Assembly (NCBI GenBank): GCA_016218815.1
Contig: JACRCX010000133.1
Location: 17,999 to 81,998, forward strand
Source: Deltaproteobacteria bacterium
GTDB lineage: Bacteria; Myxococcota_A; Polyangia; DRWM01; JAAZOP01
Length of the DNA stretch: 64,000 nucleotides
Direction: 5' to 3'
The notes beneath the pieces are model-generated. The model was not told the DNA's origin and made no database searches. It saw only the letters and a list, made by a program, of their open reading frames with translations. This document shows positions 53,133 to 61,935 of the stretch, one piece after another. The position numbers were made by a program, and so were the translations under genes. The first letter of the stretch is position 1; each line of letters opens with the position of its first letter.

Positions 53133-54539
53133 CTACCCGACCACGTTGTGGGGGCGGACGCGGAAGCGGACGCCGAGGTCGTCCTCGGCGAGGCGGCGGC
53201 AGGCTTCCAGATCGAGTCCGGGGAGGCCGACGACGGTGGCGGTGACGTCGCCGATGTGCTTCCGGGCGGAGCGGAGAAACCCGACCACGGCGGGCCAGGC
53301 CTGGGTCCCGAAGCGCGAGGGACAGAGGCGGGCGTGGGATTCGGCGTCGGGGGCGTTGAGGGACACGCTCACGGCGTCGACGATGCCGCGCAGCTCGGCG
53401 GCGACGTCGCGGCCGTGCACGAGGTCGGCCAGGCCGTCGGTGTCCAGGCGGATGCGGCGGCCGCGGCCGTGCCATTCGGTCGCCAGCTCCTTGAGCAGCT
53501 CGAGACGCAGCGTCGATTCGCCGAATCCGCAGAAGACGACCTCGGAGAACTCCCGTCGTGCGGTCTCCACGGCGATCGCGGCGCGCATCTCCGCCGCTGA
53601 AGGCTCGGCGGGGAGCTTGAGGAAGTGGCCCTTCACCGTCCAGTCGCTGCGTTTCGCGCAGAACGTGCACGCCAAAGTGCAGCGGTTGGTGATGTTGAGG
53701 TAGAGGGAGTCGCGGATCGGGTAGGCGAGCCGGGGCTCCAGCGGGTCCTCCAGGCGGTAGAGCCGTCGGGCATTGCGCGTGGTGATTCGGGCCACGTCTT
53801 CCAAGGAGAGTCCGTGGACCTCGGCCAGCTTCGCCGCGGTGTGCACGACCCAGGCCGGCTCGCAGCGCTTGCCGCGCAGCGGGACCGGGGCGAGGAAGGG
53901 CGCGTCGGTCTCGACGAGCGACCGTTCGATCGGCACCACGCGGCGGGCGACGTCCCGCAGCCCGTCGGCCTTGGGGAAGGTGAGGACGCCGGAGAAGGAG
54001 AAGTGGAGGCCGAGGGACAGGGCGGCGCGGGCGAGCCGCTCGCCGCCCGAGAAGCAGTGCAGGAGGCCGCCGACCTCGGCAGCGCCCTCGTCGACCAGCA
54101 CGGCCAGCGTGTCGTCTTCGGCCTCCCGGGTGTGCACGACGATGGGCAGGCGCAGCTCGCGGGCCAGCCGGAGCTGGGCGGCGAAGGCCTGCCGCTGCTG
54201 CGGGCGCGGCGAGTGGTCGTAGTGGTAGTCGAGGCCGATCTCGCCGATGGCGACGACGCGCGGGCGGGCCGCCAGCTCGCGGATGCGCGCCAGGGCGGTC
54301 TCGTCGGCCTGGCGGGCGTCGTGGGGATGGATGCCGACGGTGGCCCAGACGTCGGGGTGGCGGGCGGCGAGCGCGACGGCGGCGTCCTGGCCGTCGAGGC
54401 CGCGTCCTGCGCCGACGGTCACGATTCCGACGAGGCCGGCGGCGCGAGCGCGGGCGAGCACGGCGTCGGTCTCGCCGCTGAAATCGTCGAAATCGAGGTG
54501 GGCGTGGGCATCGAAGAGGGGTGCGGAAGTGTCAGCCAT
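53133..54539 (-). CDS. TatD-family deoxyribonuclease fused to a radical SAM domain
   Basis: 468 residues. Residues 1-260 are TatD, a metal-dependent nuclease: DAHAHLD, GIHPHDARQ, GEIGLDYHYDH, VVHTREAEDD, HCFSGG and VETDAPFLAP. Residues ~270-468 are a radical SAM domain with CTLACTFC (CxxxCxxC), the type often found as a separate gene next to tatD. The fused form suggests the two act on the same substrate. The ATG at 54539 overlaps the HEAT gene's stop by eight bases. The usual product of this radical SAM family is not established. Confidence 0.87.
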   Translation of the reverse strand: MADTSAPLFDAHAHLDFDDFSGETDAVLARARAAGLVGIVTVGAGRGLDGQDAAVALAARHPDVWATVGIHPHDARQADETALARIRELAARPRVVAIGEIGLDYHYDHSPRPQQRQAFAAQLRLARELRLPIVVHTREAEDDTLAVLVDEGAAEVGGLLHCFSGGERLARAALSLGLHFSFSGVLTFPKADGLRDVARRVVPIERSLVETDAPFLAPVPLRGKRCEPAWVVHTAAKLAEVHGLSLEDVARITTRNARRLYRLEDPLEPRLAYPIRDSLYLNITNRCTLACTFCAKRSDWTVKGHFLKLPAEPSAAEMRAAIAVETARREFSEVVFCGFGESTLRLELLKELATEWHGRGRRIRLDTDGLADLVHGRDVAAELRGIVDAVSVSLNAPDAESHARLCPSRFGTQAWPAVVGFLRSARKHIGDVTATVVGLPGLDLEACRRLAEDDLGVRFRVRPHNVVG

Positions 54540-55749
54540 CGCCGCGGTCCCGATCGTCCGGCGCCGCGTCCAGGCCCTCGAACGAGGCGCCGGCGAGGTC
54601 GCGCAGGCCGGCCGGCGCGCGGTCGCCGAGGAGGCGGACCAGGTCGTCCGCCGCCGCCGCCAGATCCTCGAACACCTCGCGATCCGCCGTCGTTCGTGCC
54701 GTCTCGACGACGACTCCGGCCAGGGCGGGATCGGCGGTCTGCACGACGGCGACGAGCGCGGCGTGGAACGCGGGCGAACCGGGGCGGCGCAGGTGGTCCT
54801 CGAGCGCCGGGCGGAACCGTTCCAGCCGCGCGACGCCGACAGCCAGCAGCGCTTCCGCGCGGCGCTGCGGATCGCGGTGGTCCAGCCATTCAGCGAGCCT
54901 TGCCGCCGCGGCCTCGTCGCCCAGCCGAGCCAGGCCGGCGAGGGCGAGCGCGCGCCGGCGCGGGCGCGTGGGCCACTTCGCGTGCGCCGCGAACAGCTCG
55001 CGGTCCGTGGGCGCGGCGTGGCCGGAAAGGCGCGCCAGGGCGTCCTCCCAGGCCTCGTCCACCGGCCCGGAGCGCAGCCGCGCGCGCAAGACGTCGAGCC
55101 CCGCGTCGTCGTCGACCAGGGCGAGGGCGTCGGCGGCCGCGAGGCGCACTCCGGGTTCGGGATCGTCGAGACGGAGGCGCAGCTCCGCGTTGCGTCGGCC
55201 CGGGAACCACCAGCCGAGCGCGGCGACGGCGCCCTGCCGGGCGGCCACGCTCGGGTCATCCAGCGCGCGGACAAGGTCCTCCTCGGCCCCTTCCGCTCCC
55301 AGTTCGGCCAGCGCCGCGCAGGCGCGGACGCGCACGTCGGGGCGGTCGTGGGTCAGGAGGCGCCGGAGCGGCGCGGCGTCGTCCCCGGCCAGGTCGGCCA
55401 GCGCCTCGACCGCGGCGCCCCGGACGCCGTCGTCCGTGTCGTCCACCAGGCCGGCCACGGCGTCGCGCGAGCCGGTGTCGCGCAGCGCGGCGAGCGACTC
55501 GGCGGACAGGGCGCGGACCGGGGCGTCGGGATCGGTGAGCAAGCGGCGCAGGGCCTCGACGGCCGCGTCGCGCAGGGGTTCGCTGGCGTTGCGGAGGGCG
55601 AACGCGGCGTCGCGGCGGAAGCGGACCTTGCCGCTGGCCGCGTCGCGCAGGGCCGCCTCGACCGTGGGGGCCAGCATCGCCGGCAGCCACGGCAGGGCGA
55701 CGGCGCCGGGGTGGCCCAGGGAATAGGGGGGCACGCGGCTTCGAGACAT
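54532..55749 (-). CDS. HEAT-repeat protein
   Basis: 405 residues made of successive ~30-residue helical repeats (DAAVEALRRLLTDPDAPVRA, DAVAGLVDDTDDGVRGAAVEAL, PLRRLLTHDRPDVRVRACAAL, DLVRALDDPSVAARQGAVAAL), a protein-interaction scaffold. No signal peptide. It lies between metG and the TatD fusion, overlapping the latter; role unknown. ATG at 55749. Confidence 0.8.
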   Translation of the reverse strand: MSRSRVPPYSLGHPGAVALPWLPAMLAPTVEAALRDAASGKVRFRRDAAFALRNASEPLRDAAVEALRRLLTDPDAPVRALSAESLAALRDTGSRDAVAGLVDDTDDGVRGAAVEALADLAGDDAAPLRRLLTHDRPDVRVRACAALAELGAEGAEEDLVRALDDPSVAARQGAVAALGWWFPGRRNAELRLRLDDPEPGVRLAAADALALVDDDAGLDVLRARLRSGPVDEAWEDALARLSGHAAPTDRELFAAHAKWPTRPRRRALALAGLARLGDEAAAARLAEWLDHRDPQRRAEALLAVGVARLERFRPALEDHLRRPGSPAFHAALVAVVQTADPALAGVVVETARTTADREVFEDLAAAADDLVRLLGDRAPAGLRDLAGASFEGLDAAPDDRDRGDG

Positions 55750-55773
55750 CGCTGTTCCTCGTCCTTCCCCGCG

Positions 55774-57864
55774 TCAGGAGACCCTGGTCCCGGGCGGAAT
55801 CTCGTCCTCGACCGTGAGGACGCATGGTTTCCCGTCGTGCGTGGCGGCCAGCAGCATGCCGCGCGACTCGATGCCGCGCAGCTTGCGGGGCTCGAGGTTG
55901 GCGAGGACGACGATGCGCTTTCCGACGAGCTGTTCGGGCTGGTAGCGTGCGGCGATGCCGGCGACGATCGTGCGCGGCTCGCCGTCGCCGGCGTCGATGG
56001 AAAGCCGGATCAGCTTGTCCGCCTTGGGCACCTTCTCGGCGGCGAGGACGCGCGCGATGCGCAGCTCGAGCTTCGCGAAGTGGTCGTAGGGTACGAGCCC
56101 TTCGACTCGCTGCGTGGCAGCCGCACCCTGGCCCCGAAGGGACTCGGCGGCTGTGCCGCCGAGCAGGGTGCGGTTCGGTTCCTGGGCCGGCGCCACGCTC
56201 GGCTCGGCGGGTCCGGCGACGCCGGCCGCGGTTCCGGAATCCGAACCGCGGGCTTCAGCCCGCGGCTGGCCGACCGCCGTTTCCGGCGCCCCCGCGTCGA
56301 TGCCCAGCATGAGGGCCAGCTCCTTCTCGCGGTCGGCGTCGATGCGGGGGAAGAGCGGGTCGCCGCGAACGACCTTCACGCCGGAGCGCAGGCCGCCCCA
56401 GGCGGCGGGCCAGGCGGGCGGTTCGACGTCGCCGATCCGGGACAAGGCGACCCGCGCCTTGCCGGGCATGACGGGAAGCGTCATGAGCGCGATCCAGCGC
56501 AGCGCCTCGAGGGCGGCGTAGAGCACGGCGTGGAGCTCGGCGGTCTTTCCGGCCTTGGCCAGGGCCCAGGGCGCGGCGGCGTCGACGAAGCGGTTGCCTT
56601 CGCCGCACAGGGCCCAGATCGCCTCCAAGGCGCGGTGCGGGCGGAACGCATCGAGCTCCTCGGCAGCCAGTTTCGCCGTCCGCTCGGCCGCCTCGCGCAG
56701 CGCGCGCTCGCGCTCCCCGGGCTCGCCCGCGGGGGGAACGACGCCGCCGGCGAGCTTCTCGACCAGGGCAATGGTGCGATTGAGCAGATTGCCCAGATCG
56801 TTGGCGAGGTCGGCGTTGATGCGCCCGACGAGCGCGGCGTGGGAGAAGTCGCCGTCGAGGCCGAAGTTGACATCGCGCATGAGGTAGTAGCGCACGGCAT
56901 CGACGCCGTAGCATCCGGCCAGCCGGCGCGGCTCGACGACGTTGCGCAGCGACTTGGACATCTTCTGGCCGTTGATGGTCAGCCAGCCGTGGGCGAAGAC
57001 ATGGCGCGGCGCGGGCAATCCGGCCGCGATCAGGAAGGCCGGCCAGTAGACGGCGTGAAAGCGCAGGATGTCCTTGCCGACCAGGTGCACGTCCGCGGGC
57101 CAGAACGTGCGGTAGTCCGCGGCGTCCTCGCCGCCAAGCGCGGAGACGTAGTTCGCCAGGGCGTCGAACCACACGTACATGACGTGGTCGTCGTCGCCGG
57201 GCACGGGGATGCCCCAGCGGAAGTTGGCGCGGGAGATCGAGAGGTCACGCAGCCCGGACTCGACGAACCTCACGACCTCGTTCATGCGCGAGGCGGGGAG
57301 GACGAAGTCGGGATGTGCGGCGTAGAACTGCAGCAGCCGCTCCTGGTAGGCCGAGAGGCGGAAGAAGTAGCTCTCCGTCCGCATCTTGGTCGCCGGTCGC
57401 TCGTGGACCGGGCACTTGCCGCCGATCAGGTCCTTCTCCGTGTAGTAGGCCTCGCAGCCGGTGCAGTACCAGTCCTCGTACATGCCCTTGTAGATGTCGC
57501 CGGTCGTGGCGATCCTGGACCACAGCCCCTGCACGACGCGCTGGTGTCGATCCTCCGTGGTGCGGATGAAGTCGTCCGGCGTGGCGTCGAGCGCCGCCCA
57601 CGCCTCGCGGAACGGCGCGGCCATGCGGTCGACGAACGCCTTCGGCTCCAGGCCCGCCGCCTCGGCGGCCTCGGCGATCTTCTGGCCGTGCTCGTCGAGC
57701 CCCGTGAGGAAGTGCACCTGCCGCCCCCGCAGGCGCTGGAAGCGGGCGAAGACGTCGGCCGCGATCGTGGTGTAGGCGGTCCCCAGGTGCGGGACGTCGT
57801 TGACGTAGTAGATCGGTGTCGTGACGTAGTAGCCGGGTCGATTCGCGGAATCCATCTGGGGCAT
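55774..57864 (-). CDS. metG: Methionyl-tRNA synthetase with repeat-filled linker
   Basis: 696 residues; charges tRNA-Met. Catalytic core: YYVTTPIYYVNDVPHLG (HxGH region), zinc knuckle CTGCEAYY...CPVHERP, DVHLVGKDILRFHAVYWP and QKMSKSLRN. The helical anticodon domain follows, then a C-terminal tRNA-binding (Trbp/OB) domain, PYDHFAKLELRIARVLAAEK. Between the last two is a ~70-residue linker that in most family members is short. Here it is largely made of dispersed palindromic repeats read in frame (PRAEARGSDSG and the LLGGTAAESLRG stretch). ATG 57864; a second ATG at 57855 is possible. Confidence 0.95.
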   Translation of the reverse strand: MPQMDSANRPGYYVTTPIYYVNDVPHLGTAYTTIAADVFARFQRLRGRQVHFLTGLDEHGQKIAEAAEAAGLEPKAFVDRMAAPFREAWAALDATPDDFIRTTEDRHQRVVQGLWSRIATTGDIYKGMYEDWYCTGCEAYYTEKDLIGGKCPVHERPATKMRTESYFFRLSAYQERLLQFYAAHPDFVLPASRMNEVVRFVESGLRDLSISRANFRWGIPVPGDDDHVMYVWFDALANYVSALGGEDAADYRTFWPADVHLVGKDILRFHAVYWPAFLIAAGLPAPRHVFAHGWLTINGQKMSKSLRNVVEPRRLAGCYGVDAVRYYLMRDVNFGLDGDFSHAALVGRINADLANDLGNLLNRTIALVEKLAGGVVPPAGEPGERERALREAAERTAKLAAEELDAFRPHRALEAIWALCGEGNRFVDAAAPWALAKAGKTAELHAVLYAALEALRWIALMTLPVMPGKARVALSRIGDVEPPAWPAAWGGLRSGVKVVRGDPLFPRIDADREKELALMLGIDAGAPETAVGQPRAEARGSDSGTAAGVAGPAEPSVAPAQEPNRTLLGGTAAESLRGQGAAATQRVEGLVPYDHFAKLELRIARVLAAEKVPKADKLIRLSIDAGDGEPRTIVAGIAARYQPEQLVGKRIVVLANLEPRKLRGIESRGMLLAATHDGKPCVLTVEDEIPPGTRVS
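56113..56178. repeat. Palindromic element in the metG linker (GCACCCTG/CAGGGTGC stem)
   Basis: Read on the minus strand: CCGAACCGCACCCTGCTCGG and CGGCACAGCCGCCGAG, a spacer, and CAGGGTGCGGCT. It has an outer CCGCACCCTG/CAGGGTGCGG stem and an inner GGCGGC/GCCGCC hairpin. It shares the CCGAACCGC...GCGGCT ends of the GC-rich hairpin family. Translated in frame in MetG. Confidence 0.7.
56241..56268. repeat. CCGAACCGCGGGCTTCAGCC hairpin in the metG linker
   Basis: Complete single-hairpin copy of the GC-rich family, read on the minus strand as PRAEARGSD in MetG. It is 62 bp from the second repeat in the same linker. Confidence 0.85.
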
Positions 57865-57905
57865 CCTTCGCTCCGTTCCCGTCCGAGGAAGTCCGGGCCG
57901 CGCGT

Positions 57906-60020
57906 TCAGCGCGGGGTCGCCGGGGCCGGCGGCGGTCCGGAGGCGCCGCCGGTCCCGCCCGTCGGCGAGGCGCCCGGCCCGCCGGGTCCGCAGGTCCCGC
58001 CGGCGGTCGATCCGCCGCCGGGCGCATTCATCCCGCCTCCACACCCGCCGCCGCGGCGGCGCCGGCGGCGACGGGAGCGATGCCTCTGCCGGCCATCGTC
58101 GCCCGCGGCGCCCGGAGTTCCGTCGGCGGCGTCCTGGCCGTCGGCCGGACCGTCTTCCTCCTCCCCGCCGGCCTCGTCGCCGGCATCCTCGAGCTGCGCG
58201 GCGGCGGAAGCCGCGGGCTCCGGCCCGCGGTTCGGATCCTGGGAGGCCGGTGGGGCGACGGAAGCCGCGGGCTCGGGCCCGCGGTCCGGACCCGTGCTGG
58301 GCGGCAGGTCAGAGGCCACGCACGCGTCGTCTCCCGCCGCCAGGTCATCGGTAGCGTCCCCCGGCGACGGTTCGCACACGGTGCAGGCGACGCCGGGGGC
58401 CGCCGAGCCCGCACCGGGCAGACCCAGCTCCTCGGCGGTGAACACCTTGCGATCCCCGTCGAACATCTCGACGGTGACCCGGCGTCGCAACACGTCGACG
58501 TCCTTGATCAGCGCCTCGCCGGCGGGCGTCGCGATGCGCTTGCCCACCTTGGGCAGGCCGATGCGCAGCGACCGGTACCCTTCGTGCTCGTAGGACAGGC
58601 AGCAGAGCAGCCGGCCGCAGACGCCGGACACCTTCTCCGGACTGAGCACGAGGTTCTGGTCCTTGGCCATGCGGATCGAAACCGGGCAGAAGTTGCGCAT
58701 GTAGCGCGCACAACAGGCCGGCTGGCCGCAGCGCCCGAGCGCTCCGACGAGCTTGGCTGCGTCGCGCACGCCGACCTGCCGCATGTCGATGCGCAGGCGG
58801 AGCTGTTCGGAAAGATCGTGCACGAGCTGACGGAAGTCGATGCGCTCCTCCGACTCGAAATGGAAGACCGCGCGGCTGCCGCCGTGGAGGATCTCCACGC
58901 CCAGGAGCTTCATCGGCAGGTTCAGCTCGCGCACCCGCCGGTCGGCGTACTCCATCGCCTCCTGCGCCCGCTCGACGTTGCGCCGACTCTGCCGTTCGTC
59001 GCCCGCCGCGGCCCGGCGCAGCACCTTGGGCAGGTCGCTGCCCCGCCGCAGCTCGACGCGACTGGCCCGCACCACGCGGCCCATCTCGAGGCCGCGCGGC
59101 GTCGCCACGACCACCCGTTCCCCCGCCACCAGGCTCATGCCCTGCGCGTCGAAGGCCGAGTACTGGCCGAGCGGCGCCATCTCGACGTCGACGACGCTCA
59201 CGATCTCCCGCGCCTCGTCCCAGCCGTCCACCTCGGCGGCTTCGTGCATGCCCTCCGGATCGATCGGCTCGGTCGACCACAGCGGAGTGAAGGGGCCCGT
59301 GAGCTCGACCGCTTCCTGCACCGCCGGAGGCTCGTCCACCGGCGCAGGGGGCGCCGCGACGGGCGCCGCGGGAGCCGGGGCGCGCGGGGCCGGACGATCG
59401 AAACGGTCGCGCGGCGGCGCCGAGGGAGCTGCCGGACGCGGCCCGCCTCCGGACGGCGGCCCACCCGGTCCGCCGGGTCGCGGTCGCTCGGCCCCCGCAC
59501 GATCGCCGGGCCGGCCGTCGCGCCGGAAGGAGTCCTGCGGCCGACCGCTCTGGGGACGGTCGCGCCGGAAGGAGTCCTGTGGCCGACCGCCCGGGGGACG
59601 GTCGCGTCGGGACGAGTCCTGCGGTCGACCGCCCTGGGGGCCGTCGCGTCGGGACGAGTCCTGCGGTCGACCGCCCTGGGGATTCCCCTCGACCGAACCG
59701 CGTCCTTCAGGGCGCGGCTCCCGGGGACCGGCAGCCGCGGGCTGAAGCCCGCGGTTCGGATCGGAGGGCCCGGCGTCGCGACGGGACGAATCCATCGGGC
59801 GATCGTCCCGTCCGCCGCCGCGGTGTCGTCGCCGGCGACGGCGCGACGAGGAGTCGGGACCGCCGGGGCCGCCGGCACCCGTCCCGACCGAGTGCGGGGC
59901 GGCCGGCGGGCCGGCGGGCGGAGCGTCGGAGGCACCGGCGTCGGCCGGGGCGTGAGGACGGTCGGAGCCGGCGGGAGCGGCCGGGCCGTCGGGGGGGGGA
60001 GTGTGACGTTCGTCATCCAT
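57906..60020 (-). CDS. PSP1 domain (RicT/YaaT-like) protein with long repeat-bearing tails
   Basis: 704 residues. The conserved core (~265-535) is the PSP1 C-terminal domain found in RicT: RVVRASRVELRRGSDLPKVL, FRQLVHDLSEQLRLRIDMRQ, and the Cys signature LGRCGQPACCARYM...SGVCGRLLCCLSYE that can bind Fe-S in RicT. In Firmicutes ricT adjoins holB; here the upstream gene is holB, supporting the assignment. The N-terminal ~250 residues are Arg/Pro/Gly-rich with a tandem ~14-residue repeat (GRPQDSSRRD type), and the tails carry in-frame GC-rich palindromes (PNRGLQPAA, PRPEGRGSV, PDRGPEPAAS, PNRGPEPAAS). The highly basic tail suggests RNA binding. Confidence 0.85.
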   Translation of the reverse strand: MDDERHTPPPDGPAAPAGSDRPHAPADAGASDAPPAGPPAAPHSVGTGAGGPGGPDSSSRRRRRRHRGGGRDDRPMDSSRRDAGPSDPNRGLQPAAAGPREPRPEGRGSVEGNPQGGRPQDSSRRDGPQGGRPQDSSRRDRPPGGRPQDSFRRDRPQSGRPQDSFRRDGRPGDRAGAERPRPGGPGGPPSGGGPRPAAPSAPPRDRFDRPAPRAPAPAAPVAAPPAPVDEPPAVQEAVELTGPFTPLWSTEPIDPEGMHEAAEVDGWDEAREIVSVVDVEMAPLGQYSAFDAQGMSLVAGERVVVATPRGLEMGRVVRASRVELRRGSDLPKVLRRAAAGDERQSRRNVERAQEAMEYADRRVRELNLPMKLLGVEILHGGSRAVFHFESEERIDFRQLVHDLSEQLRLRIDMRQVGVRDAAKLVGALGRCGQPACCARYMRNFCPVSIRMAKDQNLVLSPEKVSGVCGRLLCCLSYEHEGYRSLRIGLPKVGKRIATPAGEALIKDVDVLRRRVTVEMFDGDRKVFTAEELGLPGAGSAAPGVACTVCEPSPGDATDDLAAGDDACVASDLPPSTGPDRGPEPAASVAPPASQDPNRGPEPAASAAAQLEDAGDEAGGEEEDGPADGQDAADGTPGAAGDDGRQRHRSRRRRRRRGGGCGGGMNAPGGGSTAGGTCGPGGPGASPTGGTGGASGPPPAPATPR
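58208..58290. repeat. Two GC-rich hairpins in the C-terminal tail of the PSP1 gene
   Basis: GAAGCCGCGGGCTCCGGCCC plus GCGGTTCGG at 58208-58235 and GAAGCCGCGGGCTCGGGCCC plus GCGGTCCGG at 58262-58290. The loop differs from the CTTCAG type but the stem and GGTTCGG end are the same. Translated in the same frame each time as P[ND]RGPEPAAS. Confidence 0.7.
59519..59684 (-). repeat. 42-bp tandem minisatellite in the PSP1 gene
   Basis: About four copies of a 42-nt unit (GTCGCGTCGGGACGAGTCCT type), encoding GRPQDS[SF]RRD plus variable residues. In-frame tandem duplication in a disordered basic region. Confidence 0.8.
59692..59760. repeat. Double GC-rich hairpin inserted in the PSP1 gene N-terminal tail
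   Basis: On the plus strand, CCGAACCGCGTCCTTCAGGG plus CGCGGCT, then AGCCGCGGGCTGAAGCCCGC plus GGTTCGG. Both palindromes are near perfect. It directly follows the minisatellite and is read in frame as NRGLQPAAAG...PRPEGRGSV. Confidence 0.85.
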
Positions 60021-61251
60021 CCGGGGAAGATCCTCTCCGGGCCCGGGCGACCGCGCGAGCGCAGGCCGTCGCGAGCCATTCGAGCGTGATCTGCGGGTTG
60101 GCGTTGGCTTCCAGGTTGCGTCGCGCCTCGGACACGAGCCCCCCCTCCACGGCCACGGCCTCGGCGGGATGCCGCGCGAACGCATCGACGGCCGCGGATG
60201 CGGTGGTGCCGAGGAAGGTGGATTCGCCGACGGCAGAGGCGAGCCGGTCGCGCAGGAGGACGAGCAGCAGGTCGAGGTCGGCGGCGGCGCGATCGCGATC
60301 GGGACCGAGCGATTCGACGGCGGCCAGGAGGCCGGCCAGGTCGCCGGCGTCCACGGCGCGTCCGAAGTCGCCCATCGCGGCCATGGCTGCGCTCGGATCG
60401 TTCGCCATCAGCTCCTTGGCGCGCACCATTCCGCCGGCGGACAGGCCGGCGGCAAGGTCGAGCGTGGCGTCGGAGGCGTCCGGGAATTCGCGGGCGAGGA
60501 GGCGGCGGAGCGTGCCCGGGGGAAGCGGTCGCAGGGGCACGCGTACGCAGCGGGAGCGGATGGTGGGCAGGAGGGACGCGGGACGCGAGGTGGTCAGGAC
60601 GACGAGGTTGCCTCGCGTCGGCTCCTCGAGCGTTTTCAAGAGGGCGTTCGCGGCCTCGGGCGAGAGTCGATCGGCCTCGCGGACGATCACGGTACGACAG
60701 GGGCTCTCGTGAGGCGGGTAGGCCATCTGGACGGCGAGGTCCCGCACCTGTTCGATCGCGATGCGGGTCTTGCCTTCCTCGACGGAGAGCCGCACGAGAT
60801 CCGGGTGGTCGGGCATCTTGCGGCAGCTCGGGCAGGAGCCGCAGGCCTCGAGCGGCCAGGTCAGGGGTTCGGGAGCGTGCAGGACGGTGTCCAGCGGGGG
60901 CGGAGCGGCCGGGCCGGTGCGGGCGCGGCAGGACAGGGCGGCGGCCAAGGCGACGGCCAGCGAGGTCTTGCCGCAGCCGGCGGGACCGTCCAGGAGCAGG
61001 GCGTGGTGGAGGCGGCCCGCGGCGGAGGCGGCCTGGATGCGCCAGATCGCCTCGCGTTGTCCGGCGATCTCGGAGAAGCGGAGCCAGCGCGGTCCGACCG
61101 GGGCGGCGGGAGGCGGCGACGAGGGTGGGCGGCGGGCGCGGGTCGAGCCGGGACGTCGCGGCGCCTGCGTCCCGGCATCGGCGGTGCCGGGCCGTTCGGC
61201 AGGAGGCCGGCCGCTTCGACCGCCGGCGGAACCGGTACGTGGGCGTGCCAT
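60013..61251 (-). CDS. holB: DNA polymerase III subunit delta'
   Basis: 412 residues; AAA+ clamp-loader subunit. A ~60-residue Arg/Pro-rich N-terminal extension precedes the conserved part starting at FSEIAGQREAIWRI. Walker A DGPAGCGKTSLA, zinc-binding CGSCPSCRKMPDHPD, VREADRLSPEAANALLKTLEEP and the SRC motif (TIRSRCVRV) are present. The ATG at 61251 follows no clear Shine-Dalgarno sequence. Its stop overlaps the PSP1 gene start by eight bases, as in other genomes. Confidence 0.9.
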   Translation of the reverse strand: MARPRTGSAGGRSGRPPAERPGTADAGTQAPRRPGSTRARRPPSSPPPAAPVGPRWLRFSEIAGQREAIWRIQAASAAGRLHHALLLDGPAGCGKTSLAVALAAALSCRARTGPAAPPPLDTVLHAPEPLTWPLEACGSCPSCRKMPDHPDLVRLSVEEGKTRIAIEQVRDLAVQMAYPPHESPCRTVIVREADRLSPEAANALLKTLEEPTRGNLVVLTTSRPASLLPTIRSRCVRVPLRPLPPGTLRRLLAREFPDASDATLDLAAGLSAGGMVRAKELMANDPSAAMAAMGDFGRAVDAGDLAGLLAAVESLGPDRDRAAADLDLLLVLLRDRLASAVGESTFLGTTASAAVDAFARHPAEAVAVEGGLVSEARRNLEANANPQITLEWLATACARAVARARRGSSPDG

Positions 61252-61289
61252 GGGGCTTGGGTGGGCGGGAACGCCGCCGCGAGCGGACG

Positions 61290-61838
61290 TCAGAGGCCGA
61301 GCTCGGGAGCGACGCGCTGCATCGCCGCGAGCGACAGGGCCAGGAACTCCTCGAGCGCGAGGCCGAGCTCGGAACAACGGGCGATCTGCTCGCGATTCAC
61401 GTTCGCGGCGAACCTCTTCTCCTTCATCCGCCTGCGCAGGCTGTCGACCCGGACATCGGCGAGCTGCTTCGAGGGTACGATCAGCGCGGCGGCGGTGATC
61501 AAGCCCGTGACGGGATCGGCGGCGACGATGGCGCGTTCCAGAGGGCTCTCGGCCGGCACGTGGCCGACGTGGGCCAGCACGGCGCGCCGCAGCTCCTCGG
61601 GCACGTCGACGGCGGCGAGGGCCTCGTAGGCCACGCGACCGTGGCGAGCCAGGTCGCCCTCGGTGACGTCGAGGTCGAGGTCGTGCAGCAGGCCGGTGCG
61701 GCTCCACAGTTCGCGATCGTGGTCCAGCCGCCGGGCCAGGGCGTCCATGACCGCCTCCGTGGCCAGCATGTGCTTGACCAGGTTCGGATTGGCGATCCGC
61801 CCGCGGACCAGCTCGAGCGCCTCGTCGCGACCCAGCAT
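61290..61838 (-). CDS. HD-superfamily hydrolase (COG2316-like)
   Basis: 182 residues of a conserved single-domain predicted phosphohydrolase. Family signature: NPNLVKHMLATEAVMDALAR, WSRTGLLHDLDLDVTE with the HD pair, and LAHVGH supplying another metal His. Cytoplasmic, substrate unknown. It lies 38 nt upstream of holB on the same strand and may be co-transcribed with holB, the PSP1 gene and metG. Confidence 0.85.
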   Translation of the reverse strand: MLGRDEALELVRGRIANPNLVKHMLATEAVMDALARRLDHDRELWSRTGLLHDLDLDVTEGDLARHGRVAYEALAAVDVPEELRRAVLAHVGHVPAESPLERAIVAADPVTGLITAAALIVPSKQLADVRVDSLRRRMKEKRFAANVNREQIARCSELGLALEEFLALSLAAMQRVAPELGL

Positions 61839-61935
61839 CCCGCTCTCCCCGCGCGGCGGGCGACCATCGCACGTCGCGCCGCGGCATTCATAGTCGAGGC
61901 GAGCGGCGATGTCGACCCCGTTGGATGTCGGCCCG

